Assembly: GCF_000801105.2 (NCBI RefSeq)
Contig: NC_079515.1
Coordinates: 24,451,407 to 24,515,406, forward strand
DNA: 64,000 nucleotides
Direction: 5' to 3'
DNA from: Raphanus sativus
Taxonomy: Eukaryota > Streptophyta > Magnoliopsida > Brassicales > Brassicaceae
A model generated the notes under the pieces. It saw only the letters and a program-made list of their open reading frames with translations, did not search any database and was not told the origin of the DNA. Shown piece by piece: positions 22,940-35,193 of the stretch (the first letter of the stretch is position 1; every line of letters begins with the position of its first letter). The position numbers and the translations under genes were made by a program.

Positions 22940-23786
22940 AAGAAGTGATCTTCGTCGTTTGCGCAGAGAGAGAGAGATCTGGAGAGAGTTTTCAAGAGAC
23001 GGAGAATTCGAAACTGTACAAAAGGCGAGTCATCACACCTGTAACGAAATATTAAAGTGTTATTTTATTCAAATTAAAAAAATTAAGGTCATTTGAATCA
23101 AATGCTATAGTTTTTAGCCTTTTTTTGTTAAAAAACACTAAAATTTAACCTAACAAGATTTTGAGAAAAAGAGTTATAGGTACCGGTAGACATTGAACAA
23201 ATTTATTAATCTACACTATTTGTTAATTTATTAAATATTAATTTATAGAATTTCTACATTCACTTTTCACTAGTATCACTGAGTAATCCTCGTAGGATCG
23301 AAGAAAATGTCGTTATGTCGTTTTAGTTCCGAACTGAGTGAGATTGAATCAAAACCGGAATAGTAGATCTCTTGATGAAGAGAAAAAACTGGAACCAAAC
23401 CGAAATAGTACAAAACAATCCATGTAAACCAAAAAAATCAAACACGAATTCTTTCTTAGTCATCAGTGTCATGAAGACAACAATCAACAAGTATGGAAAA
23501 AAAAAAAAAAAAAAAGTATGAAACAAAGGAGCAAACCAATCAATGCGTTAGCAGATTACATGAACCAAATAAATGTAGGGTTTTGTTGTAGAGACCCCAG
23601 GAACTCTCCCTGTCCAGTTATGAATCCAGTACAGACCACAATCTTCCTTATTTATTATTTTCAACATATGTAAAAAAAAGAGTATTAGTGAAACCAATAC
23701 ATAACACAAAACAAACACGTATGCTCTTCTGGTTAGTTCTTGTCCCAAACAGGTGAAGTATCGGCTTGATATGTCAGTATCCAGTT
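22940..23786. other. MVD2 promoter and SPP 3' flank
   Basis: Head-to-tail spacing between two minus-strand genes. The AT-rich MVD2 upstream part (23040-23300) and the SPP 3' UTR (about 23400-23786) hold no recognisable repeat or ORF. In Arabidopsis a TRICHOME BIREFRINGENCE-LIKE gene (At3g54260, from memory) lies between these two genes; no trace of it is visible here. Confidence 0.45.
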
Positions 23787-26612
23787 TCAGAAAATCCATT
23801 TTTCCTGATCATCTGAACAGGAACCATCTAACCATGATTGTTGGATGTGCATCCAAGTCAGCTTTTCCTTTTCCTCCTTTTACATTTTACACCTCATTTT
23901 CAGATTTTTCAAATCAATCAAGTCAGTCTTTTAAAATGACATGAATCAATGTTTACCTGACAACTTAGTAAGACTCTCGTCGAACATGACCGTACTTTTC
24001 CATCTGAATACAACCCAAAACAAACAAGACTAAAACATTTTAAAAGCAAACTTCAACGGTAAATTCCCTTATGATGAGGAAACAAACGAATCAACATCTT
24101 TTTTTATCACTTTCAAAAAAAAAACAAAGATCAAACAAATCTTTAATACTTCCTAGACAAACACATCAAGAAGAGTTTAGATATCGATTCCTCAACCATA
24201 CAAGTCACAAGTAGAATCTAATCTGAAACACAAGTAAACATTACAAAATAGGAAGAAAAATGAATCTAGTATGATATGACAACGGTGATTGGTAATTTGG
24301 TAAGGCAAACAGAATAAAAGGTCTGAAACTGAAAATATAATTGAAATAGTAACTTAAATTACTAGATTTCTTACCAGATAACTCATGCTTGTCAAATTTT
24401 ACAATCCATGTCTCTGGGCTGATAAGAGAAGACGAGACTCTATCCAGCCAAACGCGAAACTGCTTCTCCTTCCCTTCCTCCCCATGTAAATTGTCCAAAT
24501 CATCTATCCACTCATGTATCAGTTTCTCCACTCCAGACGGATGAACAAACATACCAAGTGGACTCTGAAACATTGCAAAATCAAAACAGTTTAGCCAAAT
24601 TAATCAGTGTATATGGCACAGCCAATCAAGAACATTTTTAAAACTACACTTGAAACATTACTCAAATGCTCCCTCGTCTTCAATAGTTCTCAAGAAAGTG
24701 TAGAAGAGTGACAAACATCATGAAAAATGTGAAGTATTAGAAGAAAAACACTTACGGAGAGCGATTTCAAGTTCTGAAGATACTTATCAGACTTCTCCAC
24801 CTCTCCACGGCGCCATTTCTCGTAAAGCAAATAAAACTGAACCACCTCATGAGCAGGATCCAAAACTTCCACGTGGAAGTTTTCAGTATCCAAAACATCT
24901 CTCGGAGAGACGCTTGGTCCCAGATTAAACCTCTGTAAGGCTTCTATCATCCCAGCTCCACATCTCTCGGACGCAAGAATTATCTTCGGGTTGTCCTTTG
25001 CATTCTCCTCGTGCCATTGCAGTAGTTCTTTGTGCGAATTGCTAACCTTAAAACAGTTAAAACAGCATCAACAACTACCGCCAATCAAGTTCATAACACA
25101 GTAAAGAAACTAACTAACTAACCATTACACCATATGCTTGAGGAATGTTGAAGAGCTCGGCATCGTTTCCAGAGTCACCACAAACAAGTATGTTACAAGG
25201 CTGCTTCCCTTCGCTCTCCAGCTTTTCAAGTAGATAAGTCAGAGCACCTCCTTTGCCAGATCCTTTTGGTAAAACATCGAAAGCATAGTCGTTGCTGTAG
25301 ACCAGCTTCACATCCACCTATACACAAACTTAACTTATCAGTGTTCTAAAAATCGGTCTAGGCGGACAGATCGGATCTAACCGAAATGATTTTTCTTAAA
25401 ATGATTCTTTAAAGTAAAAATCGGTCTAGGCGGACAGATTGGATCTAACCAAAATGATTTTTCTTAAAATGATTCTTTAAAGAAAAAATCGGTCTAGGCG
25501 GGGCAGATCGGATCTAGACGTCCACCTAATCAATAATTCTCTATAAAACGCCTAATCAGAGTATCAATTTCTTGAACATTAGAACTTATACCACTGTCAG
25601 CATCAAAAGGAAGAATCTATGAAAATAATAGCCATCAAAATTCAAATGAGGAGTACAGTACACAAACAAAGTCTCACCCCACGCTCCAATAATCTCCCAG
25701 GAAGAACCTTCATAATTTCCACAGCATGTTCTCTTCCCACAAAGAAACTCACTTTGTGCTCCTCTTGGCTCTTAACTGGCTATAACAGACCAAAGACAAA
25801 GAGCTTTAGAACAACCAAATTGCTGTGTTACAGCATAGCAATTCACGCAGTAAAACAAAACCCACAACCAGTTTCATCTATGCCAGTTGCTATGTTAAGA
25901 GATGCTTTAAGAATGTTGTAATTATAAAGTCAAAGTCAACGCAGCCAAGAGCCAAAACATCAATTACTCAAACACGACAAGGCAAAACAGGAAACGAAAC
26001 TCATTGTAATGACAAAAAAAAACATGAAAGTCAAAGTCAACGCAGCCAAAGAACCAATATATCAAATACTCAAACACGACAAAGACAAACACAGGAAAGA
26101 TTACCTGCGGTTCGAGTTCAGGGAACTTGGAAGTTTCCTCGAGGACAATCTCTCTGTTCCACATTTCACCCATACGAGCCACCCAAACATCATCCGACAC
26201 CATGGATTCTTCACCGCCGTACGCAATCTCGGAACCGACGGAAGTGATGGCGATGTCAGGAGTCAACAAGGGCTTCTTGTTCCTCAGACTCAAGTAAGAA
26301 CGCATAGACCTTCCGGTGGAGTAAACAAGGAGCGAGTCATGGCGGTAGTGAGCCTCCCACAGCGCATTGAATCTAAGGAGATCGGTGTTCTCAGGATCAT
26401 CGTGATCAACCTGAGGATTTGGAGAATTATGTTTTTCTTGGAATCTTTTTTTTTTTTTTTTTTTGCTAAAATTTGGTTTTTCTTGGAATCTTGAAATAAA
26501 GGTATAAAGATTCTTGAAGTCAGAAATGTTGCGAGAGGAGTTAGGAACCTACCAAAGTGCAATCAAGATCTGTGACTAGTATGAGCCGTGGTGGACCATC
26601 AAGCCTATCCAT
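23787..26612 (-). CDS. SPP: Sucrose-6F-phosphate phosphohydrolase
   Basis: Eight exons (minus order): 26612-26553, 26410-26105, 25779-25678, 25317-25123, 25046-24756, 24564-24375, 24003-23957, 23876-23787; 426 codons. It removes the phosphate of sucrose-6F-phosphate, the final committed step of cytosolic sucrose synthesis after sucrose-phosphate synthase. HAD-type motifs: motif I at residues 15-19 (DLDCT, split from the rest by intron 1), motif II STGRS, the Lys region [10 protein letters not shown], and motif [13 protein letters not shown]. These are followed by the plant SPP C-terminal domain ([20 protein letters not shown] to [10 protein letters not shown] and [13 protein letters not shown]), ending EKWIF. 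Synteny suggests Arabidopsis At3g54270. Intron 3 carries a hAT-like MITE. The last intron's acceptor (AAAAG|GAG) has a poor pyrimidine tract, so that exon junction is the least certain. Confidence 0.95.
25339..25581. mobile_element. hAT-like MITE with internal about 77-bp triplication, in SPP intron 3
   Basis: A 243-bp insert beginning CAGTGTTCTAAAAATCGG and ending TTGAACATTA, flanked by 8-bp repeats TAACTTAT (25331-25338) and GAACTTAT (25582-25589; one mismatch). Inside, the subterminal text AAAATCGGTCTAGGCGG occurs three times about 77 bp apart, each followed by CAGAT and GGATCTA, and the first two copies also by ATGATTTTTCTTAAAATG. The end sequence and core text match the SCR-intron MITE. 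Confidence 0.75.
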
Positions 26613-26921
26613 CGTTTTCCCCCAAAGATGAGAGACTTCCTTGACTTCTTCTCCTCTTGAATACTTTTCCTAGATTTTGTTTTGTCTTTCTCTGTAAGAA
26701 GACTTCGTTTATATATCAGGCCAGTTTTTCTAAAAACTATATAAAAAATGACTGTTGCTGATGGTATATATAAAAAAATTGAGTTGGTTGTATATGTTGA
26801 CAAAAAAAGAGTTGGTTGTATACATGTTTAGGCATCAACTGTAATATTTGTTTAGAAGAATTATGGTTTCCACATGGTTGTTAAGATGAATGAAACAGAG
26901 ATTAGTAGAATATGGATAATA

Positions 26922-27492
26922 AGGGAAGAAACCTATTTACACATTAGAACTATCATATAGTACAAACATACATATTTTTTCAACCTCGTCTTAATTGCAC
27001 ACAGTTTAAGTTTAATAACCTATTTCCACACACGATAAAAATTTGAAACTCGTTTTCACGCAGACCAAGATTTGGTTTGGTTTTAATAGTTTATGATCTG
27101 GATCGATAGTGAACCAACTCGTATCGGTTGATATTAGTACAGCCCAACCCAAAAAATTATATTTTAGGGTTTGATTTTTTTAAAAAAATTGGATCTTGTG
27201 TCTGTTTATTAGATCCAATTATACTAGGTTAATTTAATATGGTTTAAATTCTCTAACCAGCTAGTAATCTGGTTTACATAAATCAGTCATTGGTTAAGTT
27301 TAGGGTTCAAGGAACAATAACCAATTTTAAACCACTATTTGTTGGTAAAGTTCAGGTGGAAACGGTTTCGAACTTTTATCATGTGTGGAAATAAGTTGTG
27401 AAAGTTAAATGATGTGCAATTAGAACGAAATTTAAAGATTATATATATTTGTTACTATATGATAGTTTTGGTGTGGAAATAGATCATCTTTC
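26922..27492. mobile_element. Non-autonomous Mutator-like element with long inverted ends
   Basis: Flanked by the perfect 9-bp direct repeat TGGATAATA (26913-26921 and 27493-27501), the MULE TSD length. The ends are imperfect inverted repeats of over 100 bp: CCTATTTACACATTAGAACT and ACTATCATATAGTA on the left match, on the minus strand of the right end, TCTATTTCCACACCAAAACT and ACTATCATATAGTA. Further blocks TAATTGCACA and ATTTCCACACA also pair. No ORF. It sits about 300 bp upstream of the SPP start codon and so may lie in its promoter. Confidence 0.8.
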
Positions 27493-28227
27493 TGGATAAT
27501 AGAGGAATAGTTTTCATTCATTCATTCCTCTTATAGAATCAGTTTGGGCACGAGGCTTTGCTGTCTGCTTGACGTTCATCACTAGCAATGAGAATATGAT
27601 TGCGAGTTTGCTCATAACCGTCATTAAGTCTTATGAGAAAATAATATTGTGTTCGTTCTTGAAGAGTTTTTTCAAAGAGCAATACCACATTCACATTTGT
27701 CGCAAGTACTAATAGATAATTTGAAATAGTTTTTTTCTTATAATCTTGAATTTTAGTATATTATAATTAGTGAAATACATTTTTTAAATACAAAACAGAG
27801 TTATATCTCCAAAAATAAAACCGGCGGAACATAGTTTCTAGAGACAAATGATGTTGAGATAATAATTAAGTTATCAAATTTTAAAAATAACTAGATTTTG
27901 ACCCGCCCTTAAAAAGGGCGGGTATATTTTTTGTTGGAAAATTATTTTACGTAATAAAAATTATGATTTCTGATAAATTATATATTTTAAATTTTTATGA
28001 AATTTATTTTTAATTTACTTATATGACTTATTTTTGTTATTTTAAATATGACTAAATTTTAGAAGAGTCTAAATAATTATAACCCGTAATATGATTTTAT
28101 TTATTTAAACCGAAGCTAAACTTATTTTACACTGATTTTTTTTAATTTAAATGAAATATTTTATATCTTCAACAATACTCTTGTATTGAAAAATTCATTT
28201 GTGCGTTTCAGAACATTTTCTATAATT

Positions 28228-28600
28228 TCCTAAATTTCACCAACTCAACAAAACTAACTCTTATAAAATGCACATAATCATATATAATGAAAGATACCTA
28301 ATAATATAAAATATTTTGGGTACTTTGATTACCTAATGGAGTCGGAACCGTATTCAAACAGAGACTCATGGGTCCAAAAAGTACTATATGTGATATCTAT
28401 AATACTAAAGCAGATGCGTGTTTATGAATCTACCCCTGAAATTTCTAAATAATTACAAAAATTACTTGTATTTTTTTCCAGCATTATTGCAACCAATCAA
28501 AAGTCATTACTTTAAAATTACATTAAAGAATATTTAATATAATTCAATTCTTAGCTTTTTTGAAAATTTTGTTTCCTAAAATGTTTGCACCATATTTTTT
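28228..28600 (+). repeat. Left arm of a near-perfect 373-bp inverted repeat
   Basis: Pairs with 28786-29157. The arms are identical in my base-by-base reading except for a T-run length difference (six T here, five in the partner, at about 28555-28561). The mismatches that set the arm ends are at 28227 and 28601. The arm contains TCTATAATACTAAAGCAG at 28396, a Helitron-like 5' end preceded by A, with about 168 bp of sequence outside it. Confidence 0.92.
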
Positions 28601-28785
28601 ATTAAATTTAGTTTATGTGACTTAATTTTTATTTTAAATGAAACTATTTTTTAAGGAGTTGAGATAATTCATACCCGTATTATGATTTTTGTTGATTTAA
28701 TCATTTGTTATTTTCAACTTGATTTTATTTTGAGGTTTTATTTAATAAATGCTTTCAAATAATTAATAATGTGAAATATTTTTTG

Positions 28786-29157
28786 AAAAAATATGGTGCA
28801 AACATTTTAGGAAACAAAATTTTCAAAAAGCTAAGAATTGAATTATATTAAATATTCTTTAATGTAATTTTAAAGTAATGACTTTTGATTGGTTGCAATA
28901 ATGCTGGAAAAAAATACAAGTAATTTTTGTAATTATTTAGAAATTTCAGGGGTAGATTCATAAACACGCATCTGCTTTAGTATTATAGATATCACATATA
29001 GTACTTTTTGGACCCATGAGTCTCTGTTTGAATACGGTTCCGACTCCATTAGGTAATCAAAGTACCCAAAATATTTTATATTATTAGGTATCTTTCATTA
29101 TATATGATTATGTGCATTTTATAAGAGTTAGTTTTGTTGAGTTGGTGAAATTTAGGA
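28786..29157 (-). repeat. Right arm of a near-perfect 373-bp inverted repeat
   Basis: Reverse complement of 28228-28600. The mirrored Helitron-like 5' end starts at 28989 on the minus strand, so the two ends face each other across a 185-nt unpaired spacer (28601-28785). If transcribed, the RNA would fold into a stem of about 370 bp. Confidence 0.92.
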
Positions 29158-30678
29158 TTTGCTTAACAGATTTTTGGGTAATTTAATATTTTAAAAATTT
29201 ATATTAAATAATAAAATTTAAATTAATTAATATATATAATTTTATGTAACAGACACCTTTTTAAAGTGTTTTTTGTGAATCCTTGTTTTGTAAAAATTTG
29301 GTCTAAATATTGTAGGTATATTATTGAGTATATGAATTATTTTTGAAAATGGATATTTATTTTGAGCATATGATTCGTAAAATCTTTTTTTTTTGATTTC
29401 TGAAGATTTCACATTAAATCAAAGTTTTTGTAAGGGTAAGCTGAAAAATCGAAATAAATGTTTTTGGATAAACATGTTGAAGAATAATGATAATTCCATA
29501 GAGATAGCTATTTGTTAAATTTCTAGATTGTATTGTAATCTCAAATCTAAAATTTCCTTAAATTTTGAAATCATATTTTTTGAAAGATTTCATTAATAAC
29601 CGGTGGAGATTTGCTTCTGATTTTTTTTTTTTCGTTTCTCCTTCTTTGTCGTCTTTCCATATGACCCGTTTTCAATTAGACTAATAAGAATTGTTTTTTA
29701 AACAGACTGATTCGTGACTCAACTCATTAACAATCAGACATTATTACTATATTTCACCACATGGCACTTATTATGTGTTGTAAAACGTGAAGCAAAAACT
29801 GCAAGATGATGAAAACTAACAGAGTGTTGCAAATATAATCTCCAGAACTCACATAAACATTCAACCAAAGAAAAAATTTCACAGAAGCATGAATACATCT
29901 TCCATGGTGGTTCATCAAAACATTAAAAATATAGACTATCAGACTCATGTTTAAGACTTTAGTGTTGTTTATGTTGTTTATTAGAAGAATGTCTTACGTT
30001 ATGTAGAAAATAATAGTCATAACACAACACGTATATTTAGATGGATGTGTTGACCAATTCTAATCGGACATAAATTTTGGTTAATATAATAGGGTTAATT
30101 ATTAATATTTGGTTGTATATAATAGATTAGAACAAAAATGAATAGGTGCAACAACCTTTATAAGTAGATTTTTTCAAAATGATTCTCTTTTAATAGTATA
30201 GATAATTAAATTTTCTAATTCAAGTATAACACATTAAAATTAAAATACTAACTCAAAATATTAAACTAACTTATGATTAGTAATATTTTGTGTTATGCTC
30301 ATAGCTCAAACTTAATCAATTATAGATCGTGCCACCAATCAAAACCACAATTTTAAATTTAGAAATCAATTGAACTAGAAAAACAAATTAAATAAAAAGT
30401 AGCAAACACTAGAGAAAAAAATAGTTTTGGATTTGAACACATAACAAACAAATTGACTATTAACGTCGTTCCATTCGATTATCGTTTGTTCTTTTGAATA
30501 ATCGTTTTAGAGATTGAGGTAGAGCTTTTCCATGTGTTTCTTCGTATTGATGAGCATAACTCACCCTTTAATGACTTTATCTTTGGTTTTATTGCAATGT
30601 TTCTCTTTACGTTCTACCGTTTCTAATTTTTTTTTTTAGCTTATAAACTTTGATGCTCATTGAGCTTTTATAATATAA

Positions 30679-30709
30679 CTAGATTCTGATCCGCCCTTCA
30701 AAGGGCGGG
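30679..30709 (-). mobile_element. Helitron 3' terminus, minus orientation
   Basis: Read on the minus strand: hairpin CCGCCCTT/AAGGGCGG (30691-30698 with 30701-30708), spacer ATCAGAAT, then CTAG ending at 30679 followed by T. Its 5' end was not identified with confidence. A degenerate sister end lies at about 31794-31823 (stem with mismatches, CTAT instead of CTAG) and a possible minus-strand 5' end (TCTATTTAATATAAAG) at 33996. Confidence 0.65.
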
Positions 30710-31793
30710 TATATTTTTTCTTTATAATCATATTCGTATATAATAAAGAATTAGTAGTAAGAGGTTTTAATAATTATATTGAATTTGTGATGGTACATAA
30801 CTAAACACTTGCGTTATAGCCATCTTACACATTAATTTTAAACTTTATTCCAAAATAGTTATTAATTTTTTCCAAGATAGTTATTATTTTTTAAATAACA
30901 AAGTATAGTTACAATTTTAGGTAGGTGTCTTTTTGCATTTATTAGCATTAATGAGTTATTAATGTAATTAGCTAATAATATCCATACTTGAAAACCGACA
31001 TAATTTCGACTTGGAACCGTTATAAAAATCAGGATTTCCAACCCGATTAAGATATGACCTATATACTTGAACATGTTTTAAAATTCTATATTCGAAAAAT
31101 TGATACCATATCAGATCGCAACAAAAAACGAATGAGTATTCAAAATATATATGTATATTTGTATGTACATATATATATGTGTAAAACTTTTACAATACAA
31201 TAAATATGACCTATTTAATTTAAATCTTATAGGATTACTCATTTTGAACCTGACAATTATATTGATCTTAGAGTAATGCCTTTTTGGAGTAATAATTTCT
31301 TTATTTGCTCATAACTGCATTTTTTACCATTTTGCAGTAAATTATGCAGTTGAGTTGGAGATTTATAACACCTTTCTAAACCTATTTAAATATTTTTAAT
31401 ATTTTTTTTTTAAAAGATAAAAAATATTTCAAATGTATTTTCTTTAAAATTGTTTAAATTAAAATTTTAAACAGTTGAGAAAATGTGTGATATTTTTTTT
31501 AATATCATACATCTATCAACTATTGTTAATTGGACACATTCCTAATTTAATCAGATTAAAAATTGTTTTTAAATGAACTCAAATTAACTGAATATACCAA
31601 GAGAAAGTTTTTAAAGAGACGTCAGAGGATTAAGAGTGAGAAGATTTTATCTTAAACTGTTTTTTTTATATAAACTATAAAAATTGTCATATATATACTG
31701 TGTTTTGTAATTTTATATGTAATCTGAAAAACCTTGTGGTTTGGTTTGCATCGGCGTCTGATTATGTCCCATGGTTTACTGAATTAATAAGTA

Positions 31794-31823
31794 ATAGATT
31801 CTGACCCGTCTTTAACAGGGCGG
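31794..31823 (-). mobile_element. Eroded Helitron 3' end, minus orientation
   Basis: GACCCGTCTTTAACAGGGCGG is the same hairpin class as at 27901 and 30691 but with a stem mismatch, and the terminal CTAG has become CTAT. It indicates an older Helitron insertion under the nested copies. Confidence 0.45.
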
Positions 31824-32880
31824 ATATATTTTTTGTTTTATTTTTTTGAGAATTATTTTTATATTTGTATTTTTTTGTAATTATATTTATATTTAATATT
31901 AATTTAATCTACTATAATTTTTGGTAACTATATTAAATTTATAAAGTTTCATTACTATTCTCTTATACCATAAGCACTTCTGAAATTATTTTTAAATCTT
32001 ATTAACAGAAGTTACAACATGTTATATTTTCTTAGCAGTTACCTAACATAATTAATCAAGTATATTTTAATCGAATAACCTATTTAAAACCCGTAAACCT
32101 AAATAAGTTATATAAATAATTATTTCTATTATAAATCCACTTAAACCTTATTAAACTCTCTTTTTAACATCATGTGCTTTTGTTAATTGATAAATTTAAT
32201 GTATGTGCCATATTTAAAATTTAAATAAATTAATGTATGGTCGAATAAATCATAATTTCTTGAGCTGTGATGTAAGTTATGATGTCCTATTGCGATAATG
32301 ATTTTTGTAGAAAATATCAAATTTTATTATAATTAAATGTTATACTGCAATAGTCGGTGAAGATAGTATATATTTTCTTTCGTAAAAGGTGAAAAAATGC
32401 CTCTCGGTGAAAATAGTATCTATTGGTCAAATCAATGTGGAACCTACCCAGAAGTTGGATCTCAAATCCCATTAAGTCCAGCCTATATACTCGAAAATAT
32501 TGATTGCGATGTTTTCATTTTAGATCCAAATCCGGGATAAAAAAGGTAAATTTAGTGATCCTCATATAATCCAGCTCAAATTTAGGATTACTTATAAAAT
32601 TATATTTTAGAACTCCATAAAATCCAATTAAAAACTTCAAAAGTTCGTCATTGATATGTGATCTGGCAATGGTTGACCCGATAAAAACCTAGATAAATCT
32701 AATAAACTTTTAAAAAATTCAACTTAAATTTAATTTCATAATAATAATTATTTACTAATTTATAGGCAAAATCCTAATTTGGTAGATAAATTAGTCAAAT
32801 AATTTGTAATTCATGAAATTGAAATAAAGTCTAGTTATATTTTGATATGTATAGAGAATATGACAGTTATGGTAATAAGA

Positions 32881-32970
32881 TATTCTGGTCTAGTGGTCGT
32901 GGAAGGGATTATATGGTAACTGCTCTCTTGTTCGAACTTGTATGTTTCTTTTTTGTTTTGATTTTTTTTA
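32881..32970 (+). repeat. tRNA-like SINE relic
   Basis: A-box-like TGGTCTAGTGG at 32886-32896 and B-box-like TGTTCGAACTT at 32929-32939 are spaced as in tRNA genes, followed by a T-rich tail (about 32945-32971). No full cloverleaf, so a tRNA-derived SINE remnant is the best reading. It abuts the 5' end of the Helitron at 32983. Confidence 0.45.
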
Positions 32971-32982
32971 TTAATGGTACAA

Positions 32983-33629
32983 TCTATCTTATTAAAACAG
33001 AATCATTATGTTGGACCTAACATTTATTTTGTAAGTTTTTAAATTAAATACACCTTCATACTTTATAGTTAAACCTACATTAAATCACTAATGTTCCTTT
33101 CTTTATACTACTATCCATGTTTCAAAACAATATACTTATTTCTTTATACTACTATCAATGTTTCCAAACAATATATTTTTATACTACTATCAATGTTTCC
33201 AAACAATACAATAATTAATCTTAGTTATTTTATATATATCATTCTCTTTAAAATTTTGTAGAAACGTTATAATTTCATAAATTGTAAAATAATGAACTTT
33301 AAAATTTGGATTATAAGATTACAAATTATGAAACTATTACAATTTAAATCCAATTAGATTACATATCGGTCATCCATCAGTTCAATCGGTTAGTCTCGGG
33401 TTTTAGTGATTTTTTTTAATATGTATATTTTAAAAACCTAAATTGAATTGTCAGATCTCCGGATTAACCGGTATAATCACAATCGGGTTGAATTTAAAAA
33501 CACTGATTTAAATGCAAAAATATTTTAAATACACACTCTTTAAAAATTACCAAAATATTTGTTAAATTATTAGTGAAATTTTTTCATCGTAAAATATTCC
33601 GCGCTTCCAAAGCGCGGGTCAAAATCTAG
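32983..33629 (+). mobile_element. Complete small non-autonomous Helitron
   Basis: A 647-bp element starting TCTATCTTATTAAAACAG (preceded by A) and ending with hairpin CCGCGCTT/AAGCGCGG (33599-33606 with 33610-33617), GTCAAAAT and CTAG, followed by T. This is a textbook Helitron boundary with A/T insertion site. Inside, a roughly 40-bp unit (TATACTACTATCAATGTTTC) is repeated three times at about 33105-33210. No ORF. Confidence 0.8.
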
Positions 33630-34844
33630 TTGTAATTAAACTGTCTTCCTCCTCAAGACAGCTTTTAAGTTTCCTGCAACTTTTTATATCGTAACAATGA
33701 CTATGACTTAGCCTTTTTCTTATTGTTTTTCATCAAATATACAGATCTGGTAGCCAGTATTCGATTGCAATGATTCAAAATAGAAAAAATGAATTGTTTT
33801 GATAAACTGGGTTATGGAGATATTTGAAATTCCAGTGGCTGTTTTTAATAATCTGGGTATAAAAGGATGAGTTGAGGAGAAATCAATCACGTATCCTTTG
33901 ATACACGAAAAAGGTAAATACATAAATCCAACCGTTTTAATAAAGAAAAACGTAACTGCTCGTAGTTAGATAGAAAATCGCTTTATATTAAATAGATTAA
34001 TATATAATTATGTAAAAGTTGGAATTTTTTAAATGGACACAACTAATATCAATTAGACATGTTGAAGAATTAATAGAATAGACTAGTTGAACAAAAAGAA
34101 AAACAATTCGACAAAATCTAGTTACTGAATGAAGATGGACACACATCACAAATGCAGTTTATATACTCTTTCTAGAGAACAAATTATAGTAAACGATAAC
34201 ATCCATATATCCTTGTTGAATAAAGCAAATATGTTGTTTAATTTATAAATACATGGAGCTATTTTTACTTAAATTAAATTTCCACATTATGTGTTTCAAA
34301 ATTTATTAAACAGTAGAGAATAAAAAACTAAATCTGATCTTTCTTTTAACTAATTGCATTAATCGACCATATTGGCAACTATGTTATTGTAAAATCCATT
34401 ATCATCATGATGTTTTAAAATTTTGTCGACAATATTTCCAAGCTTATTATAATCATTAAGAACCATTCGAACCGAGCGACACTACATATAAAAGCCAGCA
34501 CCATTATATGTTATTAATTTCAAGCATGCATAATCAATACTATGAAAATGTAAAGGTTATCATACTTATCCAATAACTGATGAAATGGGGATGGAGAATT
34601 ACAATGTTGATGTGGATTGGAGGAGGTTGGAAAACAATTTTGAAGAATCGTAAACGATATCGACTCGATGAATCAAAATCAAGTGAAGAAAACGAAGAAA
34701 AAAGATAAAGAAAATAAAAAGACGTTTATTGTTGAATATTTTGTAGATTTTTGATTCCATACTGAATTAGCTATTCTGAAATTATGATTAATATTTTATT
34801 AGATTCAAAACTGAATGTTCAACGTAGCTATACTATATCTACAT

Positions 34845-35181
34845 TGTAACAGGGAGGATAAATCCAACCTAGAAACCCACCAAGGATCGAAGATTGGTGA
34901 ATCAAAGCCCATGAGAGGATCACTGAGGAAGAAGGATCATCTCTAGAACAAGGATTTCAATGGTGATGATGTATGAAAATAATGATATGATGATGACGAT
35001 AGAGAGAGACAGAGTTAAAGGAAGAAGATAAAGCTTATGTTTTTGATTGATTCTCTAAAATGGTGGTAAGACCAGAACATATAGTTTGATTGAACCGACA
35101 AACCGGTAAATGAACAAACCAGCATAACCGAAAGTAAATCATAATAACTAAACCAGAGTGGTATAGCTTTAAGCTGTCACA
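34845..35181 (-). repeat. 3' LTR of the retrotransposon
   Basis: 337 bp, first and last bases TGTAAC...GTCACA on the plus strand. The copy at 37697-38034 has an extra C in GGATCCGAAG and five base changes. Confidence 0.95.
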
Positions 35182-35193
35182 ATACTCCCTTCT

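Larger units (their letters stand above)
27891..30202 (-). mobile_element. Helitron (non-autonomous), minus orientation
   Basis: On the minus strand the element starts at 30202 with TCTATACTATTAAAAGAG, preceded by A. It ends at 27891 with CTAG followed by T, behind a hairpin (stem at 27901-27909/27915-27923, ACCCGCCCT with AGGGCGGGT) and spacer CAAAAT. These are canonical Helitron ends inserted between A and T; length about 2.3 kb with no Rep/helicase ORF. It encloses the giant inverted repeat 28228-29157, which itself carries two inward-facing Helitron-like 5' ends. The 3' end could therefore instead belong to a shorter copy starting at 28989. Confidence 0.65.
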
